DNA from: Tubiluchus corallicola
Taxonomy: Eukaryota; Priapulida; Priapulimorpha; Priapulimorphida; Tubiluchidae
DNA: 64,000 nucleotides
Assembly (NCBI GenBank): GCA_030141605.1
Contig: JAQGDQ010000903.1
Location: forward strand, 1-64,000
Reading direction: 5' to 3'
Shown: piece after piece, positions 45,701 to 58,300 of the stretch
Numbering within the stretch: the first letter of the stretch is position 1
Layout of the letters: every line of letters begins with the position of its first letter
Translations under genes and position numbers: made by a program
Notes under the pieces: generated by a model
Told to the model about the DNA's origin: nothing
Seen by the model: the letters and a program-made list of their open reading frames with translations, nothing else
The model's database searches: none

Positions 45701-48700
45701 TTAAGATTATAATAATTAATGACCTGTTCTTATACCCAGCACCTAGTGAAATTCTGCATTTCCAGACAGCATACAATATTATCACCATATGGTCGCGATC
45801 TTGTCACGATCATTTCAAAAAATTTGTTCAAAAAATATTGTCATCATGTTTGTACAATATAAGATATTGGTACAACATTCGATCAATATTGTTGTCCAAT
45901 ATTGAAAACACATGGTTTGCACATATTAATAAAAAATATTGGTATGATGTTGTGGCCAGTCCACACTTCCATATGGTATCCATTTTTGCAAAAATATTGT
46001 GACAACATTGGTATAATATTGTTGTGCTGCCTGGCATAAAAGCTCATTAACTGTCAAAAACTTCTGCAATTTCACCTCTTGCTCATGTACTCCACCACCC
46101 CTTCTCACCGTCCGAAATCATTTTTGTCGCCCATTCATCTTTAACTGAACAGTTTCCCGACTAATTCACGTACTCACGTGTTCACACACACCCAACTCTC
46201 ATTACAAACACTCACATATTTACTGTCACTGATTTCAGCTTGGATGGTTTTCCTTGTGCCGGTTAGTTAACCATTTTCCTGAAGATCCTGCCACTCTTGA
46301 TATCAAGTACTTGCTCTTCACGCGCAACTCAGAGGGCGCCGTGATCTTCAATTCCACTGATCTGGCAACCATTAAGTCTTCCACGTACAATCCCAGGAAA
46401 GAAACGAAGATCATTGTGCACACCTGGCTAGAGAGTCCGTACACTTCGGAGAGTGACTGGATTCCGGTAAACAATTACAATTTGTTGTGGGCACAACATG
46501 ATTAATACAGCTCGCATACACGTTGTACTGAAGTATAGGTATCCTGTTCAATGCTTTAGTTTAGGTCAAAGTTGATCAGTTCATTCACGAAACCTTTCAG
46601 TTTGTGCAGCAGGACATTTGAGCAGTGGAAATTTGGAGAGTAGGCAATAAGCCAGGACAGGACAGTGAACACTTGGGTAGTGGACATTTGGATAGTAGGA
46701 CTTTTAGACAGTCGACAGTTGGGCATTGTCACTTAGCCAATGGAGACTTTAAGCAGCACAAGTGACAGAAAATTTTTGCATGAGAGACTGTTAATCACCT
46801 GTCTGTAACACTTGAGCAACTGCTACTGCCAGGTTGTTGTAAACTGCAATCTTGTTAACACCTACATTTGTGCATTTGAGCAGTAAATGCAGTAGGAAAA
46901 CCAAATACGTTTTAAAATGCTAAATAAATGGAAATGTGGAAGTAACTTTGCTAGAAACAAGTTTTCGCAACTTCAAAATGACCCTTTTTGATTCTTAGTT
47001 GAAACAATAAAACAATGCACTCTAGATAGTTCATTGCGACAATAAACGATGTATTTTGTTCAATCTTCAGTTGAAACAATAAAACAATGTACTGTGGGTA
47101 TTTCATTGTGACAATAAACAATGTGCTCTATAACCTTCAGTTATAATAATGAAATATTTTGCTATAGAAGCTTTAATTTTTAACCAGAATCACAAAGTTA
47201 TGTTTCGTGATTACCCAAAAAAAAATCAACGATCATATTAAAGTTAACAGTAAGATAAAACCAGAGCATTTATAAGAAATGCTAGGTTTATATGAGATTC
47301 CCTGATTTTTTCTTCTCTTAATGCCTCGGCTTCCTTTTCTTCACCGCCTCTTTTTCTTCAGGTATCTCCTTTGCAATTTACGGGGCTGATTAAGCTGGTG
47401 GAGCAACTGGCACTGGTTCTACTTGCTCTACTTGTTCACCTGTCTGCTCTGCCGCCTCCCCTGCTGCTTCTGCAACGTCACCAGCCTGTTCTGCTGCAGC
47501 TGGAGGAGCTTCCCCTTCCGCTGCTTGTTCCGCTACCTCTGCCGCCGCCTCTACCACTTCTGCTTGTTCCTCTATGGCGTTTGCTTCCTCGACTTGTTCT
47601 TCTGCTACTTCTGCCACAAGTTCGTTTCCACTCTCTTCGGCAGCTTCCTGAACTTCTTCGGCATTTTCTGCTGCAGCTTCCGCAACGTCGCTTGCAGCTT
47701 CTGCCGCTTGTGCTGACGCTTCGGCGACTACTTGCTCCGGTGATTCTGACTCAGCTTCCCTCTTGCTCAATACCTGAAAAAAGCTTATTTTGTTCATTTC
47801 ATTTCATTCTTGGCATGTTTGGTTTTATACCAAACATCAACCTTATTATATGTTAATGACTCTAAAAAGATATTCAGGAAACGTATCTTAGAAAAAAACA
47901 AGATTTTGGTCAACTGAATATTGAAGTGTATATTGTTTTACTGTCACAATTGAAGTATCTACAGCACATTGTTTGATTGTCACAACTGAAAAACGTTCAG
48001 TACATTGTTACAATGAAATATCTGCAGCACATTGTTTCATTGTTACAATGAAATATCTACAGCACATTGTTGCATTGTTACAATGAAACATCTACAGCAC
48101 ATTGTTTTATTGTTACAATGAAATATCTACAGCACATTGTTTTATTGTTACAATAAAATATCTACAGTACATTGTTTTATTGTCTGCAATGCATTGTTTA
48201 TTATTACAACATAACATCGTACAGCATTTTATCTTTATTGCATGTACGCAAGATGCTACCTCATGTGTTTGCTAAAAACAAATAAGAAACTATGAATATC
48301 ATTAAATGTATCAACAAAGCGTAGAACATAGACAAATTTACAAATAAATCTTTATAAATCTTTGTCGTTGTCATTGTCACACCTCCTGTGAAAGCTATAA
48401 ATTATTCAATGAGTGTAGCCATTACTCCTTATGTTAAGAATGTTAATAGAATCACAATACCAGAATGCATATTCTCTTACCTTCTTAGCAGAAACGTGTC
48501 TGGCAGTTACTGCAATTATTGCACAAGAGAAAGCCAAGAGCATCAGTGGTGAACTAACTCTAACCATCTTGTCTGAATTCTGTGAAATCAGGAAGACTTT
48601 GTAGCAACTTCTTACTGCCTGGCAGCAGAATAAATGATTTCAATCAGTCAAATTCACTTATATACGAGCGGTGTCTACCAACTGTTACCGCCTACTGAGA

Positions 48701-49231
48701 TTGAGTCACTCATTTGGTTTTAAGATAAACACAAATACCTGAATAATGTTTAGTAATAGAGCATGTGTCGTCTCTTCTAGTTGAGGTGAATATACTACGA
48801 GAGTTTCTTCACAGTATGACTTAAACTTTGGCAATATGGTTCCTCATTGATTTAGGACATTGACTGATGTGTCATCTCTTCTAGTTGAGGTGATTATACT
48901 ACAAGAGTTTCTTCACAGTGTGACCCAGATTTTGGCAATATGGTTCCTCTCTGATTAAGACATTGACTGAAGTGTCATCTCTTTCAGTTGAGGTGATTAT
49001 ACTGTAAGAGTTCCTAATCTGCACATCCGTGTTTCTGGCGATATGGTTCCTCTTTGATTTAGGACATTGACTGATGTGTTAACTCTTCCAGTTGAGGTGA
49101 TTATACTACAAGAGTTCCTAACCTGCACATCCCTGTTTTTGGCGATATGGTTCCTCTGTGATTTAGAACATTAACTGATGTGTCATCTCTTCTAGCAGTT
49201 GCCTCTGTTATGTGCGTGCGTGCGTGCGTGC

Positions 49232-49285
<54 letters not shown>

Positions 49286-52200
49286 ACTATAATATATAAG
49301 TTCGCACACTGTACCGGCGAGACACAACACCGCACATTTCGACAGGACAGGGCAGGACAGGCCAAGACAGGGCAGGACAGGACTTACAGGACAAGACATG
49401 ATAGGGCAAGGCAGGACAGGCTGGAACAAGAAAGAATAGAATAGGACTGCAAAAAGAAGAGACAACAATTTCACAAAAACAAATTTAACATGTAGAAATT
49501 AGAGAGTGGTAACGACATATACAAAAAATAGAGGGGAAAACAGCGGTGATGGTAGGTGGGGTTCGTTGTTATGCTAGTGGATAAGCAAATTGGAGAGTAA
49601 ATAAGTACTTGTGTAGGTATTTAGGAAGGTAGGTAGGCAAGAATGTAGGTATAGACAGTAGGTAGTTGTATTTATGTACGTAAATGAATGTATAGGTAAG
49701 TACTGGGACGACAGATTGGTAGGTAGTCAGAAAAAAGAGACAGAAATTAAAATCAGCTCTGTGACTAATCAAGACGTTCGGTTAAATTATCGTAGATCTG
49801 CCTGAACCAAGAATCGCGGCATGGGCGAGTTTAAGTTAATAATTGACGTTTAGTATTGTTAACTTGTAATTCATTTTGCTTATCATTTTATTTATTTTCT
49901 TGTTGTTTGTCATTCTTGTCTAGCGAATGGTGAATGAGCTGCTAATAAACTCTGATTACAACGTTATTGTTGTTGATTGGACAAGGGCTGCAGGTGTCAA
50001 ATATTCCTTGGCTGCAGCGAATGCCAGAATCGTGGCCCGGGACGTTCGAAAACTCTTCAGGACTATAAGGGTATTGGAGAATTTAGTAATTTACCATGAG
50101 CACACTATTGAAGACAGTATTAAAGAGTTTACAATGCATAAATCTATACACAGAATGCATTGACACATTATTATAATTATTAGACTGAAGCTGCGGGTAA
50201 GCCTCAGGACAGCACCAAAGAGAAAATATTGTGTTGGTGGTGCCCGGATTAATGGTAAATCTGAAAAAAGCCAAACAAAAGTGCAAGAAATGATCTCTCT
50301 CTTTTTCGCTCTCTATCTCTCTCTTTCTCTCATCCTCTTTCTCTCTCTCCCTCCTTCCCCCTCTCTCTCTTACCATTCACTCACTGACTCACTCAGTCAT
50401 TTATTCACACTCACTCTCCTCTCTAGGGTAGGAACAAAGTGCGAAATAGGTAGAAATTCAGGTGTATGATAACGACATATATGGGGCAAATGGGCTAATG
50501 TCGGACAAAAAGGCTTTTTCGGGTTTCTGTCTATATTTTTACAATTTTCTTGGAATAATGTTTCATCAACTAAAACTATGCTGTTAAGGAATCAAGAAGT
50601 ACAGAAAAGTGGTTAGCTGAATAAAATGTAAAATACTGTGGTACTTAAATGCTTTGCTACGTCATTTCAATTGCAGGCAATGTCAGACAGTTGAGCAGGG
50701 TAATGTCGGATGTAGGCCTAATTAACAACTTTCTGGTTTTGGCATTTGAATTATTTTAAATGGCTTGCAATATCGAGATTTATCAGTGACGACATGACAG
50801 AGATGTTGTACAATAGAAAAGACAAGCGCCAATGCCCTCACAAACATTTTTGTCCGGGCCCATTATTTATGAATAATGTGCACTGAAGGTAGACTGCATC
50901 TAATTATAGCTCCACAGCTAAATTTTTCCTCTCTTATTCTCTTTGCAAAGTTTTTTATATTTGCAGCATTTTTATCAGTCGTTTCGATAACGGTTTTCTA
51001 CCCATGTTTCTAAAAAGATTAAAACCGTTTGGCTCAAATGGCCAAAAAAAATCAATGTTATTTACTTACGCAAACAATTAAATCTGGCGAAAAGTCGGGC
51101 ACAAATCCGGACATTAACTTAAACTTTCGGGTAAAGTCTGACACTGCTTCAGTGAGTTGTATAATAAACAAACAAATACGGTGCTTTCTAAAGTGTGGCA
51201 TTAAAAACATCAAGGAAGATGTAACTTTCAAAATAACCCATTTCTGCAGAGGCTACTGTAAATAATTAACGCTTTAGATCTATTTATCAGCAAATTAGAA
51301 AAAGCTAATGCAATTAAGGATAAACGTGTTCGCTGAGCGAGCTTGTATGGTTGACGACCATGCGGCTGCCTGAAGACGAATTAGTAGACACCATTCTAAT
51401 AGTGAAAATGCCATTCTAAAGACGTGATGTGGCAGTATTAACAGAGAAAACAAAGTCCGGGTAATTTGATGGGTTTTAGGAAAACGTAAAAGTCATATAA
51501 CTCAAGGTAATAACGTATCACGTACAACAACTACGGCAATTAACAATAGACGTTTATCAATACAAAACAGCAGTGCGTGTAATATACAGTAATAACTTTA
51601 GCAAAATTTCCATACTGCTAGCTTACTTTTCTTTTCCTACTTTTCTTCTTCGCCTTTTTCTTCTTTTCCTTTTCTCGTCTCACAAAAATGTCTGAAGGTG
51701 ACCTAGTATTATTTATTGTTGTTTGGTAATACCCTGTTTTTTCTTGCATGTTGCCTGGCCCATACAGAAAGCCTATGGATATTTCTGGATCAAAGCCAAG
51801 AATTTCCATCTGATAGGCTACGGCTTAGGAGCACATCTGGCAGGGTATGTTGGCAATCAAGGACTAGGTATCTTCAATCTCGGACGCATAACAGGTAGTG
51901 CACTTTGAAAGGTGAACAGCACCCAGTTTTAAACTATAGTTCAAAATAATCTACCGTATAAATTTCTTAAAGAGAACACGATTGTTTATAGAAAGAGTAA
52001 TTTACGTGAAAGAACTATTACTACGGAAGTTTAATATCACGTTTGCGACCGTTACATGCATTTCACTGTTCGATAGTTAGATGGACACATCTTCCCGAAT
52101 CTCGGAAGGCGTTGCGCAAAAAACAGGCGATGTACCTCTCAGTTTGTTTCTGGCGTAGTATGCATCTGTGGTGAAATCACATAATGACACAGTGGAAAAC

Positions 52201-55200
52201 TTAAAATTTAAATTTTAAACATAAATTTGCCCAGTTTTGTGTATCACAGTCAACGTTGTGCAGTAGCATTGTATTTCAATTTTCACTTTCGCAAACAGTC
52301 ACCGGCCGTTAATTAAATTTTTAAGCTATTATAATTATGAGAAACGCTTGGCGTTATTGTAGACGTTAAAATGTATATTTCTTACCGTACTTCAAAATAG
52401 AACAGGATATGAAAAATCGTCGTGTTTTTCTTTGAAATTTTTTTATAGCTTAGAAGTTTGAAAGTTAAAAGTACGCCTAGAAAATTTTATCGTCCAGTAT
52501 ATTGAAAATTCGGGCAGGTAACAGTAGCCTGTCTGTATTTAAGAAAAATATTCTCCCATTCTTCTGTGTTCTTCCCACATATGTACATCATCCATCGTTG
52601 CAACATAATCGGGATCATCATCTTACTTAGCTGTTACATCCACCAAAACCCCATTTCCTATTAACTCTGCTCAACACATGTCACTAAAAAATTACTTACT
52701 TCCGTTTCATTTTCTAAGACTTTTCTTGTATCATACACGAATCATTGTCACTATCATCTTAAAATTCTGAATTTGACAAACTCATCCCTTCTACGAATCT
52801 TTTTATCACAAGAGAATTAGTGAGCTTGTTTTATAGGCAACTAACAGTAATGTATTCCTATTTCTAAATTTGAATTCGGCTGAGTGATGGGGTTGGTTAA
52901 CCGTATTGCTCGGATGGGTGCTGCCCTTCTTAGATATTATGAATGAACAACAGTGAGTAAATGTTGTCTTTCACAGTGAACAGTTTCAAATCACAAACTG
53001 GCAAGCATGAAGTAAACCAAACATAAGAACTACATATACCAAAGCAGTTTTGCCAACATGATCCTGTTTAGTAAAAAAATTAATAAGGCAATTCTAAGTG
53101 TGTAATTCACTATTATAATCATAATTACATTACCAGTAAACCAAATCACTATGAGCAATGTGCCAATTATTGCCCTGGGAGTCTTCTTCAATGGTGCCTT
53201 ATTCAACATTGCGAAAACTCTCACTGGAGCTTCTGAACCGTCTCCAAGATTCATTGGTATTGCGAACACGATGCTTCCTGCAGGAGACATTTGGTCCAGG
53301 TTTGTCAGAATGTCAATGATACCAATACTGTAATGTATGTCTTTATGGACTAATTGTAGTAATGGCGCGACAGATAGACTGCGTATTCATACAGAAAACT
53401 GTTTCGCTTGCTGTACGATTGCAGTGCTTCTGATATGTGTGTAAACCTAACTCTACCACATTTTAGTTATGTTGGCATAAGATCATGTTGTAGCTTTCGA
53501 AATAGATTACTGCTGTACACTGGTAATAGTATTATATCTGCTATTATTAACTCACATAGACTTCTCTAATCTTACTTTTTGTGAAATGAAACGAGTTATT
53601 ACATAATTAGCTTCTAAAATTTATTTAGCTTTTAATTTACTAACTTTGTATATATATTTACTTTTCTAATTTTATTTTATTGTATTTTATTTCAGTTTAA
53701 TAGTGTATTTGTATTTTATATTGTCTTACTCCCGAATTAAAAATTTGAGTTGAATTAAATTAAATTGTGTCCCGCTTGGACAAGTTGATGAACTTTTATC
53801 GTTGGATCACTGCTTGAGTCTAGTCCGACTTCGGATTTGATGTGCTTGTCTTCAATCAGCTGTCTGCGTCAATTACAGGAAAATATCAGTTTTCTTCTGC
53901 ACCGCTAAAAAATTCCGGCTCATTATCGACATTTCTATACCTTCCTAAAGTGAAAAGATTTCTGTTACAAATTTAAAAGAAATGGAAATGTCTTGCTCTC
54001 AATAGCCATTGGTCTTCCTTGAGGCGATGTGAATAAAAAATGTCATGCAATTGTGAAAAATGTTAAGCATTGTGAAAACATCAATCATTTTGGCACTAGT
54101 TGTCATCGAGTGCGTCGTCTATTAGTTCAGCAAACTATATTTTTTTAAATCAAGCCTTGCAAAAATATATGAATGAATTTCTGTTTGTAGGACTAGATCC
54201 AGTTGATCCGTTTTTTCAATGGACAAACAGTTACATTCGATTAGACGAAAAAGATGCTCAATTCGTTGATGTTATTCATACAGACGCAGGTGGCTTTGTT
54301 GACAGGGCAGGCAAGTTGATAGCTAATTTTGCTCGTTCGTTTGTCTGTCTGTGTGTTTGCTTGTTTCGTTGTTTGTTTGTTTGTTTGGTTGGTTGGTTGG
54401 TTTGTTTGTTTGTTTGTTTGTTAGTTCGTTGGTTGGTTGGTTCGTTTGTTGGTTGGTTCGTTGGTTGGTTGGTTGGTTGGTTCGATGATTGGTTGCCTGC
54501 TTTATTGATTGGCTGGCTAGTTGGTAGTCTGGCCTGCTGGTTGGCTAGTTGACAGGTGAGTGGGTAGGTGCTTGGTTTGGTTAGTTGGTTACTTAGTTTG
54601 TTAATTGACTGGTTGGTTAGCTAGTTTGACTTTGTGTGTTTTGGTGATATATTGCCTGATTTGCTTTATTATTGTTTAATTCTCTGCTTGCTGGATGCTC
54701 ATTGTTGTTTTTTCTTTACTATAACTTCTCCATTTCTGCCTTTTATTTGTTGGTGTCGCCTCGTTGTCGTTGTAGTCATCGTCGTTGTTGCGCCATATCG
54801 CTTTTATTGTCCCTGTCACAGCAGTTGTTGCTGTTTTCGTTATCACTGTGGTTGTCGCCGTCATTGTTGACATTGTTACTACTGCTACTGTATTGCAATC
54901 AAAATATTTATGTTTCTTTTGTTTTTGCCATAATCTGGGCCTAGACTCATCTGCAATGTCGCCATCGTTCTTGTTATTGTTATCATTACTGTTGCTTTTC
55001 CCACGGTGCCGTTATTATTATCATTTTCACTGTTGATATTATTGTCACTTGTTGCTGTTGCTGTTGATAAAAGAGATCAACAGTAATACACATATAATTT
55101 ATCATAGATTTATATAAGATGCTCAATGTTTCATTAATGCACTTCCAAAAGTAAGCCAGATGCTTCGAAAACTGATTAGCAGTTACACTTATGTGAACGT

Positions 55201-55238
55201 TATTGCTGCTGTTACGACTGGTCATTCTGGGGTGTTGC

Positions 55239-55311
<73 letters not shown>

Positions 55312-58300
55312 GCAGTCGTTCCTATCGTTGTGGTGTCTTTGATCGTAATCTTTTTTTCGTTGTGCCGTAGATAAGACTGTTCAGTCATCTTCTATGCTAT
55401 TATAAACTACTGAATAAGTTATTCTGCAGGTTTGGGAATTTATCAGCCTTCGGGACACGTGGACTTTTACCCAGCTGGCGGAAGGATACAGCCAGGATGC
55501 CCAGGTTCACTGATAGAAGCATGGATACAATATGGCTGGCAAACTGGTACTCGGGCATTATAAATAATAAACAGTTTAATATGAAAGAAATGATCCAGTG
55601 CTTATGTGTTTATAGTAATATAGATCACTTGTCTCTGCCGCACTACGACAATTGACTTTAGGTCTGAAAATTGAAGCAGGATATCATACAGAAGCAAGTG
55701 TCCATGATACTTGTCAATGTCATAGTAATTTCATAATGGATTTCTAGATTTTGAATCGTGAAAAACCAGATTTAATATTTCTAATGATTTATGTACAGCC
55801 GTTATCCTATCGGTTAATTCGCTGAAGGCAGAAGGTACTAAAATGTCTGAACTCTAATACTAGCCTCATGCAATTAATATAACTTTTAGGTTAATTGCTG
55901 ATTAAACTTTGTCAGGCTTATCACAGTTCAATATACAACAAATCTGTGGTCGAGTTAAAGCCAGCAAATTGATTACATAAATTCTTACAATAGCCTAATA
56001 CTAGTAATTTCCCATTTATAGTTATTAATTTATTTATTTATGAATATAAGATATAAGCATTTTGTGTTTGAATAGTTATCTCAGTTACAATCATACACAA
56101 GAGTAATATTAAAAAAACATATGCAGTATTAGATAAAGATAAACCGAAGAAAAGCACAGACAATGCAGACGGAGTTTTGTCCACAGTTCTTAATTTTCAG
56201 CCTACAAATTTTTACGAAACAGCATAAAAGTTAGCAGAAATAATCTCTTATTTTACATGTAGGTTGGAACAAATTCACTTACTGTAGTCACTATCGCTCG
56301 TTTGAACTATTCGTTGAGTCAATTAACGGTGATTGTGCGATGAGAGCTTTTGAATGTCAGAACTTTGAGCAACTGCAGGTACGTACAAGTCTAGGCGCAG
56401 TTACTTTCAATGTGGGAGAGGCATTTTCTAAAAGATTTCTTTGTTGCATTTATCGATGCAATAACAGCAATTTTTAGTAACTCTGTTTGTGAATTAGATA
56501 TATATTTGAATTACCAAAGATTTATACCAATCTTGTAAACTGCGACATACCTTATTATTTTAATTTCACTGTTGTTTTTAATGCATCATCTACAGTCCAG
56601 GCAACTTTAAATAGGCATGTCTGCTGTTTCATGGGCTGTAATACGAGCAAAATGTTGTTATAATAAATATTTATTTGGATCAAATCAAAAATTCCCTCTT
56701 GGGATGCCTTGTATGAACTCCAGTTCATCCGCCTAAAATGATATCCACCTGTAATGCTGCACACTTTAATCCGGGCAATCTTAAAATAGTTTTCGACATC
56801 ATTGAATATAAGATGCACATATTACAGCCAATGAGACAGTAGGCAGGCCTATTTAAAGTTGTCTGGACTGTTGATGAAGCATCAAGAAATAACAGTGCAA
56901 TTTGTGTGACAGGCAGGTCTGTGTGACGTCACAAACCCAACAACGAGCGCAATAATGGGCTTCAAAGCAAATGAATTTGACCCCGGAAGCACGAAGAATA
57001 TTCAAATGTACGTGGACGTAGGGGGCGAAGAGAATTCCCAGTATTTCTGCCGTAAGTAAATTTGGTTCATTTGGTGAATGAAAGAGTGAAAAACCGTTCA
57101 TGTAAGCTATTTGTGTAAGCAATCTAGAGTATTTGCATAACATAGTTATGAACTTAGACGTCAGGTGTCGATTAGTTGAGAATGTTGGATTCATAAGGTT
57201 TACAAGTAACTATGATTCAAAACGCTTGTGCAAGGCTGAGGTTGTACTCACCTAGCTCTAGGCGGCTAGTCGAAGGCTTTTAAAAACGTTCCGAGCTTAA
57301 CGAAGTTGTGTGCGAATTTAAACTTTACGATTCTTCCTCTAGATGGTGCTACTATAATGTGTTTGGGGGTTAAGACAATTTTATATTTGTATTTGTCACA
57401 ACGGCAAAGAGATTTTTAATAGGTATAATTGCAGTGGAAATTTAATTGAAAAAAGGCGTTGGTCTAATAGATAAAGAAATCTAATCTTGCAGCTTAATAG
57501 ATATGATTCAATAATGCCAGTGTAGTTATAAAATCCGCAGTAAATGCTACTCTTTTACTATTGTTAATGTTATAATATGTACCAATTTTTCAAAACTGTT
57601 CAACTTCAATTTCACGGTTAACTTTTCAGTTTTAACGTTTTTATTTAACGCCCCACATAAAGATTTTTAGCTTGCATTGTCTTAGAGGAGCCCAGTTTAA
57701 TGATTTTGCTGTAATTATAATTAGATCATCACATTCATGTTGAATTCGCGCTGGATAATCAAGGAGTCCAGGAATCGGGTAAACTTCACATCATCTTAAT
57801 TAACGAGCTTGGACGATCCGTTGACTACACACTTGGTGATCGCAGGTAAGATATTCAACGAAGTGGAAAAAGATCCCACAATTTGTCGAACTTTACGAAG
57901 AGAAATCCAACCTGACGTAATTAAAATGTATTGTGTAACGAAACTGCATGGTGTTGATATGCTGTTACATCGTGGTTGAGTAAAACACAGCAGAAACGAG
58001 AAAATGGAGACGAATTTTAAAGGAAAAAAACGTGCCAGATTTCTGTTCTGTATTTTGTGAATTTGTGTTTACACTGATTATAGCTCAAAAGCTATTCTAA
58101 CCTCAAACTGCTAAATAAATCAGTGATCTAGAATAGATTAGCATAACTTGGATTTCTTTGTCTATGTGTGTGTCAAAAACAATCACAAGCAATGGTAGTT
58201 GAAAAAAATGTCTGATATTTTTACTACGTGAAAGCACAAAAACACGAGCCAGTTCTTTTGAAACGGACTCCGTCCCATTTTGCAGTCTTTTCGCGTATTG

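Noticed and set aside
47371-47856. Plus-strand Leu/Pro-rich 161-codon ORF
   Set aside because: Antisense shadow of the Ala/Glu-rich minus-strand exon, which has a signal peptide exon and splice sites on its side.
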